Source: Anaeromyces robustus (taxonomy: Eukaryota > Neocallimastigomycota > Neocallimastigomycetes > Neocallimastigales > Neocallimastigaceae). Taken from it: a DNA stretch of 64,000 nucleotides. The position numbers and the translations under genes were made by a program. Where the stretch lies: the NCBI GenBank assembly GCA_002104895.1, contig MCFG01000032.1:222463-286462 (forward strand), written 5' to 3'. Positions 24,201 through 36,989 of this stretch are shown here, piece by piece. Every line of letters starts with the position of its first letter. The first letter of the stretch is position 1. The notes under the pieces are model-generated. The model made no database searches. It had not been told where the DNA came from and worked only from the letters and a program-made list of their open reading frames with translations.

Positions 24201-25554
24201 TTTTAGTTTTTAGTTATTAGTTATTAGTTATTAGTTATTAGTTATTTAATGAATGTTTAGTTGAAAAATTTAAAGTTGTATTTTTTTTCTCTTACTTTTG
24301 AATCTTGACCAATTGGTGGTTGTATTAAGTCATAAAAAGAAATTTTTCCATTTTTTATTTTAACTTCCTTTGAAAGCTTTTTTTGTACAGACTTATTTTC
24401 TTCAATTAACCAATCACATAAATTCTTTATAAAAATGAAAAAGAAAAAGAAAAAGTAATTTAATTTATATTATAAACATTAATGTTTTTTTTTTTTTTTA
24501 AAAAAAATATACAAATAAATAAATAATGTATTATTAAAAATTAAAATAAATAAATTTATAATTAGTTCAATATAAATAAAACTTTTTATTATTATTTAAA
24601 AAATATTATTTTCTTTAAATTAATAATAAAATAATAATAATTTCAATAAACAACTATTTTATTTTATTATTATTATTTATTGTATACTTTATATAATTTA
24701 AATGTTAAAGTTTGTATTTACTTTTAAGATTTTAACTTTACAAACTGCTGAAAAGCCATGAAAATCATTTAAATCTACATCTTTGCTTTTATATGTCTTT
24801 TCTTTAAAAGGATTTTTATTTGTATAAAATTTTTTCTTATTTATATGTTTATCAATTACATTTGATAATGTTGTTTGCCAATTCCTTTAATTTAATAATT
24901 TATAATTTGTTAATATTATTATTATATTATATATATCATATCATATTCATTTAATTATTAATTATTATTAAATATTTATTATATTTAATATATATTAAAA
25001 AAAATTTTTTTTTTAGATTATAAAAATTTTTATATTTTGTTAGTATTTATTATATATATATAATTTTTTTTATTTTAAAAAAAAAAAATAAATACTATAA
25101 TAAAAAATATATAGATAAAATAGGTATTAATAAAAGATTAATAATTTTTACTTTAAATTATTTACGTTAAGAAGTTTTTTTAATAAAGGAACAGATATTC
25201 CTTCTATAACTGACTGACTAAAAATACCTTTATTTAAAAGAGAAAACTCAAAATCCTTTAAATATATATGATAAAAAAATTTTTTTTAATATAATAAAAT
25301 TATAATAAAATAATTAATAATAAAAAATAGTTTTAAATATTTTTTGTAATATTTTACAGCAGGTGTAAAGTCAGGGACATAATCTAATAACTGACAAAAA
25401 TAATATATGAAAGCTGTTTCGCACTATAATTATTTTATAAAAAAAAAGAAATAATAATAATAAGTATCTAATTAATTATATAAAATTTTATTGAAAAATT
25501 TTTTATAAATACCAAATTCTTTATGGTATTGTTGACAGGCTGAATATTATCCAT
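21291..25554 (-). CDS. RSF1-like DDT-domain chromatin protein, 8 exons
   Basis: Exons, in order: 25513-25554, 25358-25423, 25152-25255, 24722-24884, 24296-24424, 23949-24014, 23620-23748, 21291-23411. All introns are GT-AG, phase 0 except the third (phase 2). The joined product is 939 aa. Residues about 14-75 read as a DDT domain (ETAFIYYFCQLLDY, then VPLLKKLLN and NWQTTLSNVIDKH). Residues about 110-200 match the WHIM-like part of RSF1 and BAZ proteins: LCDWLIEEN, QPPIGQDSKGNVYY, SRLYRILNGKWRT. DDT/WHIM proteins bridge ISWI-type ATPases to nucleosome linker DNA, so a nuclear remodelling role is inferred. The rest is Lys/Asp/Glu-rich with candidate nuclear localisation runs (KKKRK, NKRRTTR), a 39-unit pentapeptide tail and an acidic Glu run near the end. 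There is no PHD finger, unlike animal RSF1. The family call rests on the short exons. Confidence 0.75.
21573..22157 (-). repeat. 39 tandem GxNNx pentapeptides (15-bp coding repeat)
   Basis: Inside the last exon of the RSF1-like gene, 585 bases encode 39 uninterrupted units of five residues with Gly first and Asn at positions 3 and 4 (for example GNNNK, GDNNT, GYNNR). Position 5 varies widely (I, K, D, T, R, E, N, Y, Q). Few units are identical at the DNA level. This is not the A(D/N)Lxx pentapeptide fold. Confidence 0.9.
24085..24246. repeat. (TTA)n then (TTATTAG)n repeat in an intron
   Basis: A trinucleotide tract at about 24085-24150 passes into roughly thirteen copies of a seven-base unit TTATTAG (two are TTTTTAG), up to 24246. 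All lies in the fifth intron (24015-24295) of the RSF1-like gene. Confidence 0.85.
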
Positions 25555-27180
25555 TTTTTCATATTAATTTATTACATATAGGAAAAATTTTTTTTTGTGG
25601 ATAAAAAAAAAAAAAAAATTAAAATTTAAGTAAAAGAAAAAATTATCTTAAAATAAAATAAATATACAAAAAAATAATAAATAATAAATAAATAATAAAT
25701 AGATAATATTTTAAAACAGCATGCTTAAATTGTTAATAAATAATATTACATATTATTTAATTTTTTTTCTTTATATAAATTTTTATTCTTGAGTTATCAA
25801 TATGCTAGTTTTTTTTTTTTTTTTATTTTTATTTTTTACTTTTTTATATTTTTATTTATTTAATTATTATTATTATTCTTTTTTAATTAAATATAATTTA
25901 TAATAAAAATTAATTTATTATTTTTATTAGTAAATATGCAAATAATTTAAATATTATTTATTTAACTTGTTTATTATTTATCTATCTATCTATTTATTTA
26001 TTTATTTATTTATTTATTATTTATTATAATTATTATTTTTTTTTTGAAGTTTCTTTTATTTTTAAAAAGAATTTTCGTATAAAATTAATTATTCATATAA
26101 TATAATACATTGATTATAGAATGCAAATTATATTATTGATTGGATTGTTCATGAATTTATTAACCAATCAAAATTATAATTTTAATTATTATTCATAGCA
26201 AAGTTACAGCAGAAAAATTATTGTTAAAGGTAAAAAGTGGTAATAAAAATATATTATTTAATTACTTCATTTTTTGTATAATTATTTTTTTTTATTTATT
26301 AATAAAAAAAATAAATAATAAAAGTCAATGATATTTAATAATATAAAAATTATAATATTTAATTACAATAATTTTTAAAGCTTTTTTTTTTTTTTTTTTA
26401 AAAAAAGTTACACAAATTAAAAAAGCCTATTTTGCTTTATGTCTTTTTTTTATTTTACTTTTTATTATATTAAATTTTAATATATTAGTGTTGTATGATT
26501 TTTGACTTCATATTCAATATTTATATTAAAATTGATTAATAAATTTATAAAAAGTTTTATTGTGCATATAAATGAATTTTCATTATACTTATTTTCATGA
26601 CTGATATTAATATTACAGTGTGTAAATCATTAATGAAATTTACATTATTTAATTTCATATATATTAATTTTAAATAATGGCATGTCTTATGATTCTTCAT
26701 TAAAACTTAACTTTTTTTTTTTTTTTTTTTTTTTTGATCTTTATTCCTTGAAGATTATATAATTTACTAGAAAAATTAATAATATTAAATTATCTGGTAA
26801 TTAATAAGTATTGATGTAATTTCAGCTTTATGCAATAATAATAGCAATGAAATGGAAAAGTCTTATATTAATAATATCAAATAGATGAACATATGTAATA
26901 AACCATAATAACAAAATTATAGCCATATCGAAAAAAAAAAAAAAAAAAATAAAATTTTTTTGAAATTATATGATGATATTTAATATAAAAATGAATGAAT
27001 ATATTTTATTTTTGCTTTAAAACTATAAATTTTACTCAAGGTCTATATAATACATAAAATTTCCTTTTTTAAATAAGTATTTTAATAATAAAAATATTCA
27101 TAAAAAGTAATAAAATAAATATTTATTTTTAATTTTTTAAAACCTTTAAAAATATTATGTTTTATTGTAATATTATAATT

Positions 27181-27182
<2 letters not shown>

Positions 27183-27232
<50 letters not shown>

Positions 27233-27250
27233 TAAATTTATTTATTTATT
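27183..27250. repeat. (TTTA)n microsatellite
   Basis: A tetranucleotide run of about fifteen copies with one break, next to the 27.3-kb minisatellite. Confidence 0.85.
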
Positions 27251-27295
27251 ATCAATATGATATGTTTTTTTTTTATAAATATTATTCTATATAAT

Positions 27296-27592
27296 TATAC
27301 TACTTGTTTTATTTAGTATATAATCATTACTTTATTTTTTTTTAGTTTATTCTAGTTTATTCTCAATAATTATTCTATTTGTTTTATTATTTAGTATATA
27401 ATTATTACTTTATTTTTTTTTTAGTTTATTCTAGTTTATTCTCAATAATTATTCTATTTGTTTTATTATTTAGTAAATAATTATTATTTTATTTTTTTTA
27501 GTTTATTCTAGTTTTTACTACTTGTTTTATTATTTAGTATATAATTATTACTTTATTTTTTTAGTTTATTCTAGTTTATTCTATAAATAAGG
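27296..27592. repeat. Four-copy minisatellite, unit about 60-80 bp
   Basis: The unit contains TTGTTTTATTATTTAGTATA, then ATTATTACTTTATT, a T-run and TTAGTTTATTCTAGTTTATT. The last motif recurs near 27342, 27421, 27498 and 27561. Units differ in T-run length, and the last is shortest. It lies just 3' of the tetraspan gene. Confidence 0.85.
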
Positions 27593-27611
27593 ATTTATAT
27601 TCAAATTTTAA

Positions 27612-27654
<43 letters not shown>

Positions 27655-27760
27655 TATAATAAATATTTATAAATTATATATTATTAAATATTAATGAATT
27701 TTTATATTTTCTAATATATATATATATTATTATATTAATATAAAAAAAGAATAATTTTTA

Positions 27761-28761
27761 TTAGTTAGCTTCTTCAATTCTTCTAAAAGGACCTTCTGCT
27801 TCACATGCATTTTTTGAAGCTTTGTTTAATTTATGGAAGTAATAGGTGAAATATATCTTTTTTATTTAAATTAAAAATAAATAGATAAAAAAATAAATAT
27901 GATTAAAAAAGAAATATTAGTGTAATAGAAAGATATATAAAATTATATATATTTTTTTAATATTTTTTATGTGTATAATTATTGCAATAATTATATTTTT
28001 ATTATTAAAAATAAAAAAAAAAAACTTACCATAATTGAATTTATTATTAATTGAAATATTATTACTATAATGAATATTTTTTTAAGAAAATCATCTAATT
28101 CATCAGGAGTATATTTTTTATATTTATCACCGTATATTCTTGAATTAGTGAAAATAGTATATATTTGACTTTCCATTTTATCAGAATTGGTAATACTAAA
28201 AATAATATTAAATAATGTTATTATTGTTTGATATAATACTATGAAAAAAACAACAACACAATAGAAACCATAAGTTGAACAATTAAGTATTTTCTTTTTC
28301 TTCAAATTTATTTAATATAAAAGTAAAGTAAAAAATAATTTTTAGTATTAAATTATTTAATTATTCATTATATATTTATATATGATAAATAATAATAATT
28401 ACATTTTTTTCATAGTAAATAAATAGAATTGTTGCTAGTGATACAACGACAAGAGTAAAGATATCATCTTTTATTTGTTCATCAAGAATAATGATTTTTA
28501 TGATAAAATGTATTATATAAATTATCTGTATTTTAAATAATATATATATTTTTATGTAAAAAAAATATATTAGATTTATATTTATTTTAAGTAAAAAAAT
28601 ATAATATATATTTATTAGAATATATATGAGATATATTATCATATTAGAATATTATCAAAATGTTATTTTATTATTAAATAATTATCAAATATAATAATAA
28701 TTACTGAAATTATAATTGAAATGAGAATACTATGGTTGTCTTTGGTATCATTAAAAGCCAT
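27761..28761 (-). CDS. Small tetraspan membrane protein, 4 exons
   Basis: Family not recognised. Exons: 28705-28761, 28403-28525, 28030-28299, 27761-27856. All three introns are GT-AG in phase 0 and the product is 181 aa. It starts MAFNDTKDNHSILIS. Four hydrophobic segments lie at about residues 11-33, 41-57, 71-94 and 134-157. A polar loop of about 40 residues (SDKMESQIYTIF, then YKKYTPDELDDFLKK) lies between the third and fourth, and the polar tail ends FRRIEEAN. Introns fall inside or next to membrane helices, as the joined helices read on smoothly. There is no signal peptide, and the first helix probably acts as a signal anchor. Exon 3 could instead begin two codons further in. Membrane location is well supported; the function is unknown. 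Confidence 0.68.
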
Positions 28762-29706
28762 TTTTTTATTTATATATATATATATTATTATTATCAATAA
28801 AAGTTTTTTCTTATTTTATTTGTAAAAAAATTTTTATTAGGGTTAAATATTTTTTATTTATACTTTTTTTTTTATATATTCTTTCAAATTATAAGTAAAA
28901 AAGAATCTCCTTTTTTTTTTTATATATAATTCTACTTGTGTTACACTTATAATATTTAACAATGGAATAACAATAATTAAAATTAACATTTTATTTTAAT
29001 TTTTGGTAACAATATGCAAATTTTTAATTTTAATAAATATTAAAATAAATAAATAATGTTTATGATTTATTTATATATTAAAAATATATTAAAGTATTAA
29101 ATATTATTAATTAATAATTTTTTTTATTAAAAAAGTTAAAAAATGTTTATAATATAAATAAAACTTTTTTTTAATATATATATAAAAAGGTTTTATTTAT
29201 ATATGTTTATATTATAACTTTTTTAATATATATTAAAAAAAAGTTTTATTTATATTATAAACATTTTTATTAATTTGCTTATTTCTATATTTTGTAAGAA
29301 TTTTTATATAAAAAATAAAAAATACCCATTATACATGTTTTGTAAATTTTTTGAATTTAATAATGTTTAATTAGTTAACTTTACAAATTTTATTATATAA
29401 ATTTTTCTACGTATTATTAAATACTTTTAAAGTTTTTTAATAATATAATTATTTTATTATAATTATTATTATAATTATTATTATTATTTATATTTAACAT
29501 TATTAATAAAAATTAGTAATAAAATTTAATACTTTATATATGCATAAACTAATATAAATAAATTTATTTAAAAAATTGAAATAATACTGTAGTAAATTAT
29601 CTATATTTTATATTTTCAATTTCAATGATTTTGATTTTTAATGCTTTTTATTAATTAAATCATATAATTATTCATTTTTTTTTTAATTTAAAAAAGTTAA
29701 AAAAAA
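28762..29706. other. Intergenic with a long hairpin
   Basis: No gene is seen. The region lies between the 5' end of the tetraspan gene and the 3' end of the xylanase gene and holds the 43-bp inverted repeat at 29139-29268. Confidence 0.6.
29139..29268. repeat. Perfect 43-bp inverted repeat, 44-base spacer
   Basis: Arm 29139-29181 is the exact reverse complement of arm 29226-29268, apart from nothing I could find. The arms contain ATGTTTATAATATAAATAAA and, mirrored, TTTATTTATATTATAAACAT. The spacer carries a partial third copy of the same motif (TTTTATTTATATATGTTTAT). The size and structure fit a foldback/MITE-like element or a hairpin transcript. Confidence 0.9.
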
Positions 29707-31387
29707 TTATATATTCCATATTACATATAATGTAAAAAGAATAAAAATAGAAATAAATGATTTTTGATATATAGAATTTCCATCACTAGATGCTCCTGGT
29801 TCATTTGTTTGATTTGAATTTTGAATAGTAGAGGTAATTGTTATTATATTTGATGATATAGATTTCTCTGTTGGTGTTGGTACTATTGAAGTAGTTTTAG
29901 GTGGTTCATCTATTGGTAATTGTTCTGATGTTGGTGATGATGTTGGTGATGATGTTGATGATTGTATTGAAATTTTTTCTTCATCTTCAGCATTTATAAA
30001 GTAAAAATTATTAATAGTTAAAACAATACCTTTACCATAACCATCTTGAAGAGATATTTTATTATAATTATCATCTTTAACCTCTGGAACCTTTATTATA
30101 TAATCTTTAAATTCATTAAGTGTAATATTATTTAAAGTTTCAAGAATGACCCATTCCTTATTAGTTTTAGTATGAACGATAATTTTAATTGGACCTGAAC
30201 GATCAACTTTCATTTTAAAATAAATAGAACCTTGGTTAAATTCTTTATCAGTATAAAGTGAAAAAGCCCCATATTCTGAATTTGAAAATGATATAATAGC
30301 ATTACTTTCATCATCAAAAGATAAATTATCAATACCCCAAGACCAATTTGACCAATTTGAATCAATTATATAAGTATCGGGTTTAATTATATAATTAGCA
30401 TAAGGATTAATATTAGAAGTATCAATGGTTGGTCTTATAGTAGAAGTTGGAGTAGGATAAGAAACATTAATTGGTAATTTTCCTATTACATAATCTAACA
30501 TATCAAAATAAATATCTTTTGGATACATATCAGTATCAAATGGTAGAGGAAGATTTTCAACACCAATCCAAGACTCTGAATCATAAGCACCCCAAACAGT
30601 GAAAACTTTACAATTAACGTGATCAAAACAGGCTTTAAAAACATCTGAATAAATTTTTCTTTGATCTTCATGAGTTTCACAATTTTCCATACTGACATCT
30701 ATTTCAGTAACATGAACTTCAACTCCAATATCTTGATATTTTGTAATTAATTCATAAAGTTGACTATAATTTGGATAATAATTACAAGAAATATGCATTT
30801 GTAAACCAACACCATCAATTGGAACATTTTTATCTATCATAGCTTTAATATAATTATAAACAGCTCCTGTTTTACCATCAATATTACCATTATTATTTTC
30901 AGCATTATAATCATTATAAAATAATTTAACATTTGGTTTAGTATGTTCACGAGCAATTGTAAAAATATCTTCAGTATAAGTATCCCATCCTAAAAATTCA
31001 TTATTTTTACCTGTACGTAATTTTATACTATCAGAAGTTGAATCATCCTCTACAGATTCATTAATAACATCCCAGTAAAGAATATTTTCTTCATCTTTAT
31101 AATAATCTAATACCTTAGTAATATAATTCAAAATAAATTCTTTTCTAGTTTCTAAATCCATATATGATTGAAACCAACTCTTTTCAACGAGAAAAACATT
31201 ATTATGAATTTTAATATATATCATAATATATATTAAAAATTGTTTAATATATATAATGATATAAAATAATATATGTATAAAAAAATTAAAATATAGAATT
31301 AATAATTATTTTTTTATCATTATATAATTTTATCAATTATTTTCCATTTTTATATATATTAAATTGCTTATTATAATTATTATAAGA

Positions 31388-31426
<39 letters not shown>

Positions 31427-31462
31427 TATTATCACAATTATCACAATTATTATCACAAATAC

Positions 31463-31512
<50 letters not shown>

Positions 31513-31831
31513 TACTCCTTTTCTTTTAATTTATTTTTTATATCTAAATTTTTAATTTTAATTTGACTATTTTATTTACAGGGGAATTATTTGGCCAAAA
31601 AAGATTATGACCACGATAGACAGCACCAAATGTTTTAGCAAAGGCTATTGATTCATCACAAGGAGAAGTATCGAAAGTTTCTGAACCATTTATAGTATAA
31701 AATTTACATTCATTAGTAGCAACTGTAAATTTAAAAAATAAAATAAATATAATTTTAATTTATTATTATTTATTATTATTATTATTTATTATTATCTATT
31801 ATTATTTATTATTATTTATTATCAATTATTA

Positions 31832-31887
<56 letters not shown>

Positions 31888-31888
31888 G

Positions 31889-31935
<47 letters not shown>

Positions 31936-31942
31936 GATTATG

Positions 31943-31989
<47 letters not shown>

Positions 31990-32244
31990 CTATTTTTTAT
32001 TATTATTAATAATTAATATACCATGTAAATTAAATGTAGAAATAATATCTTTATATTTTGGATTGTAAAATGATGATTTTGTTGTAGCAACTCCATAATA
32101 AAAATCAGGTCTAACTCTATGAATAACATCAGACATTTTAACCCAATAAGGGTCTCTTTTATTCATATTCATATTACTAATATTAGCTGCATTTGTCACA
32201 GTGATTAAAACAAATATACTATATTTTTTAAATTTAATTTTCAT
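29707..32244 (-). CDS. Secreted GH10 xylanase, probable GPI anchor, 3 exons
   Basis: Exons: 32022-32244, 31580-31722, 29707-31179 (phase-1 and phase-0 introns); 612 aa. Endo-1,4-beta-xylanase of family GH10, cutting xylan outside the cell. A signal peptide is visible (hydrophobic YSIFVLITVTNA, cleavage near residue 19-20). GH10 marks in order: FNLHVATNECKF (substrate-binding NE-K), YRGHNLFWPNNSP-SW, WDVINE with acid/base E163, GLQMHIS, VHVTEID with nucleophile E281, and FTVWGAYDSESW. After a Thr/Pro/Ser linker, a module beginning DSNWSNWSWG (about residues 285-420) resembles beta-sandwich carbohydrate-binding modules. A Ser/Thr/Pro-rich stretch and a hydrophobic C-end (SFISIFILFTLYVIWNI) after GASSDG look like a GPI signal. 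No dockerin is seen. The junction after SP is chosen because it restores the family's P-S-W motif; its acceptor (GAAAAG) is weak. Confidence 0.87.
31392..31513. repeat. ATT microsatellites in xylanase intron 2
   Basis: Two TTA/ATT runs separated by CACAATTATCACA-type sequence, inside the 31180-31579 intron. Confidence 0.85.
31757..31992. repeat. Long ATT microsatellite filling xylanase intron 1
   Basis: Almost the whole 31723-32021 intron is ATT/TTA repeat with a few ATG or TCA interruptions. In the mRNA sense it reads as AAT. Confidence 0.9.
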
Positions 32245-32454
32245 TTTTTAATATATATATATATATATTTTTTTTATAATTTTTATTTTATTTTATTTTA
32301 TTTTATTTTATTATTTTTGCTCTTTTTCTAATAACTTTGTATAAAGTTCTTTATTTTTTATTTCATATAATATTTATAATATATTATAATATCTTAATAA
32401 TTATATATCTTCCTATATATATATTGAAGAAATAATTATTAAATGAAAATGAAT

Positions 32455-32481
32455 CTACCAATAATTAATAATTATTGGTAG
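32455..32481. promoter_or_regulatory. 27-bp palindrome upstream of the xylanase gene
   Basis: CTACCAATAATTA and TAATTATTGGTAG flank one central base, a perfect 13-bp inverted repeat about 210 bases upstream of the xylanase start codon. It could be a binding site for a dimeric regulator. Position is the only functional hint. Confidence 0.35.
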
Positions 32482-33030
32482 TTTAATAATAATATAATTT
32501 AATAATAAAAATTTTTTATTAAAGTATTTATATTTTTTTTATATATTATTAAGTACTCTATTAGTATTACTAATTTAAAAAAAAAATAGTATAAATTTAA
32601 TTATTCAGAAAGTATGCTACAATCTATAAAATTGTAATATGAAAAAAGTTTATTATTTAATTAGTATTATAATTTAAATAAATATTAAATTGTATTTAAT
32701 AATATTTGATCTATGGATTGTATTTATCTATTATTTATGAAAATTTTAAATTTTAAGTTTTTTTATTTTTTTATTTTATTATATAAAATAAAACTTTAGA
32801 AAATAATTTTTTCTTTATCATAATGTAATTTTTTATTAATTAATTTATGAATAATTATATATAATTAAAATTGTTAATTTAAAATATTAATTGTAATTTA
32901 TGATTTATGAAAAAAAAATATATATTAAAAAAAGTTTTTTTAAAATAAATTATTATACATTAATTATATATCATTTAAATTGTTATTATCGAAAAGAAAA
33001 AAAATGTTAAGTACTTTAATTATTTATTAC

Positions 33031-33037
33031 TTTTCAT

Positions 33038-33069
<32 letters not shown>

Positions 33070-33175
33070 TATATTATTTATTATTATTATTTATTATTAT
33101 TATTTATTATTTATTATTATTATTATTTATTAATTATTATTATTATTATTATTTATTAATTATTATTATTTATTA

Positions 33176-33250
<75 letters not shown>
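33031..33250. repeat. ATT microsatellite
   Basis: A TTA/ATT array with TTTATT interruptions, ending in a pure run of over twenty units, in non-coding DNA. Confidence 0.9.
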
Positions 33251-33251
<1 letters not shown>

Positions 33252-33770
33252 GAATTAGAATTATAAATATGAACAATTCTAAGTACAAATATTTTAATTA
33301 TTACAATTTTTTAAATTAAAAGGTGGTGGCAAAGCATACTAATTAATTAATTAATTTATTAATTCATTTATTTATTTATATATTAATTTATTTATTTATT
33401 TATCTATTTATTTATTTATTTATATTTAATTTCAATAGTTCATTTTGTTGATATTATTTATTTACTTACTTATTAATTTATTTACTTATTTTTATATATA
33501 TATATATTTATTTATTTATTTATTTATCTTTTTTTTTTTGTGAAAATAATAATTATTGTTTATTAATAAGTTTATATACAAAAAAAAAAAAAATAAATAA
33601 AATACAATAAAAATAATAAATAAAAAAATAGTTAAATAATAGTAAAATAAATTAAAATAAATATTTTCATGAGTTTCATTGTTTTTGACAGCTTCAAAAT
33701 GTTTTTTTATTTTAAAAAAAAAAAAAAAATGAAATGTAAATTTAATAAATACACATATAATCATAAATTA

Positions 33771-33854
<84 letters not shown>
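33771..33854. repeat. (AAT)n microsatellite
   Basis: A pure run of about 28 AAT units. Confidence 0.92.
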
Positions 33855-34345
33855 CAAATGACAATAAATAATTAATAAATAAAGATAATTTTAATTATTC
33901 CAATATTATATAATATATATTATAGTAAATTTAAATTTTTTTTTTATTTTTAATTTTAAATTGAAATCTTTCTTGAACATAAATATAATGACATTTTAAT
34001 TTTAATTATATATATATATATATATATTATTTTAATTATTAATAACATCTTTTTGTTTTTATTTTGACATTTATAACAAAAAAAATAATTTTTCAATTTT
34101 TTTTTTTAGTAATCTATTTTTTTTGTAATCTATTTTTTTTTATAATCTATTTTTTTTTTTTGGAGATTGTAAATTTAAAATCATAACAATAATTTTAAAT
34201 ATAAATAAATTTTTTAAAAATTGTACTTAACAAATATGTTTTGTTTCGTAAACTATAATTAAAATGTTATAAATGAATTTACATTTTTTAAATGGAATTG
34301 AGAATTTTAAAAAATAAAAATTAATTAAAATAAAGCTAAAATATT

Positions 34346-34365
34346 AATACATTAATTAATGTATT
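34346..34365. repeat. 20-bp perfect palindrome
   Basis: AATACATTAATTAATGTATT, about 470 bases past the 3' end of the UBE2E-type gene on the minus strand. Confidence 0.6.
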
Positions 34366-34838
34366 GAGAAAAAAAAATAAATAATAAAATATGAACAAAA
34401 AAAAAATAAGCTTTTAAAAAAAAAAAAAAAAAAAAAAACTAATTAAAAATTTTTAATGAGAAAATTTCAAAACATTTTTTTATTGTTATTTGCTTGTTTG
34501 TTTATTTGCTTATTTTTTATACAATAATAATTGATGTTTACTTGAATAAATAATAATTATCATTATTATTTAACTCAATTTTTTATTTATTTATTTATTT
34601 ATTTATTAATTTTTATTTTTTTTTTATTTTTTTTTTCTTTTTTTTTTTTTTTTATTTTTTATTTTTTCTTTTTATTTTTGATATAATAAAAAAATTATTA
34701 CTTCAATTTAAATGGTAAATGATAAAAAGTAATAAAAAAATAAAAAATAAATTTAAATTATTAAAATATTTTTTATTTAAAATAAAATTAAAATGATAAT
34801 ATTTTTTTTTATTTCTTAAGATATTATTATTAAATAAA

Positions 34839-36989
<2,151 letters not shown>

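Larger units (their letters stand above)
25555..27760. other. Intergenic, no gene seen
   Basis: AT-rich with T- and A-runs, TTTA tracts near 25985 and 27185-27235, and the minisatellite at 27296-27592. The first part should hold the promoter of the RSF1-like gene. TTGATTGG and CCAATCAA face each other near 26140-26170, about 600 bases upstream of its start. Confidence 0.5.
32245..34838. other. Intergenic, no gene seen
   Basis: It holds the xylanase promoter side (with the palindrome at 32455-32481), ATT tracts at about 33031-33250, TTTA tracts at about 33340-33535, an AAT tract at about 33773-33854 and further A/T runs. No exon is recognised on either strand. Confidence 0.55.

Noticed and set aside
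24151-24246. Telomere repeat
   Set aside because: The unit TTATTAG lies within an intron between coding exons and is not the TTAGGG type expected in fungi.
33771-33854. Poly-Asn coding region
   Set aside because: The AAT run lies in a short frame with no exon context, so it is a microsatellite.
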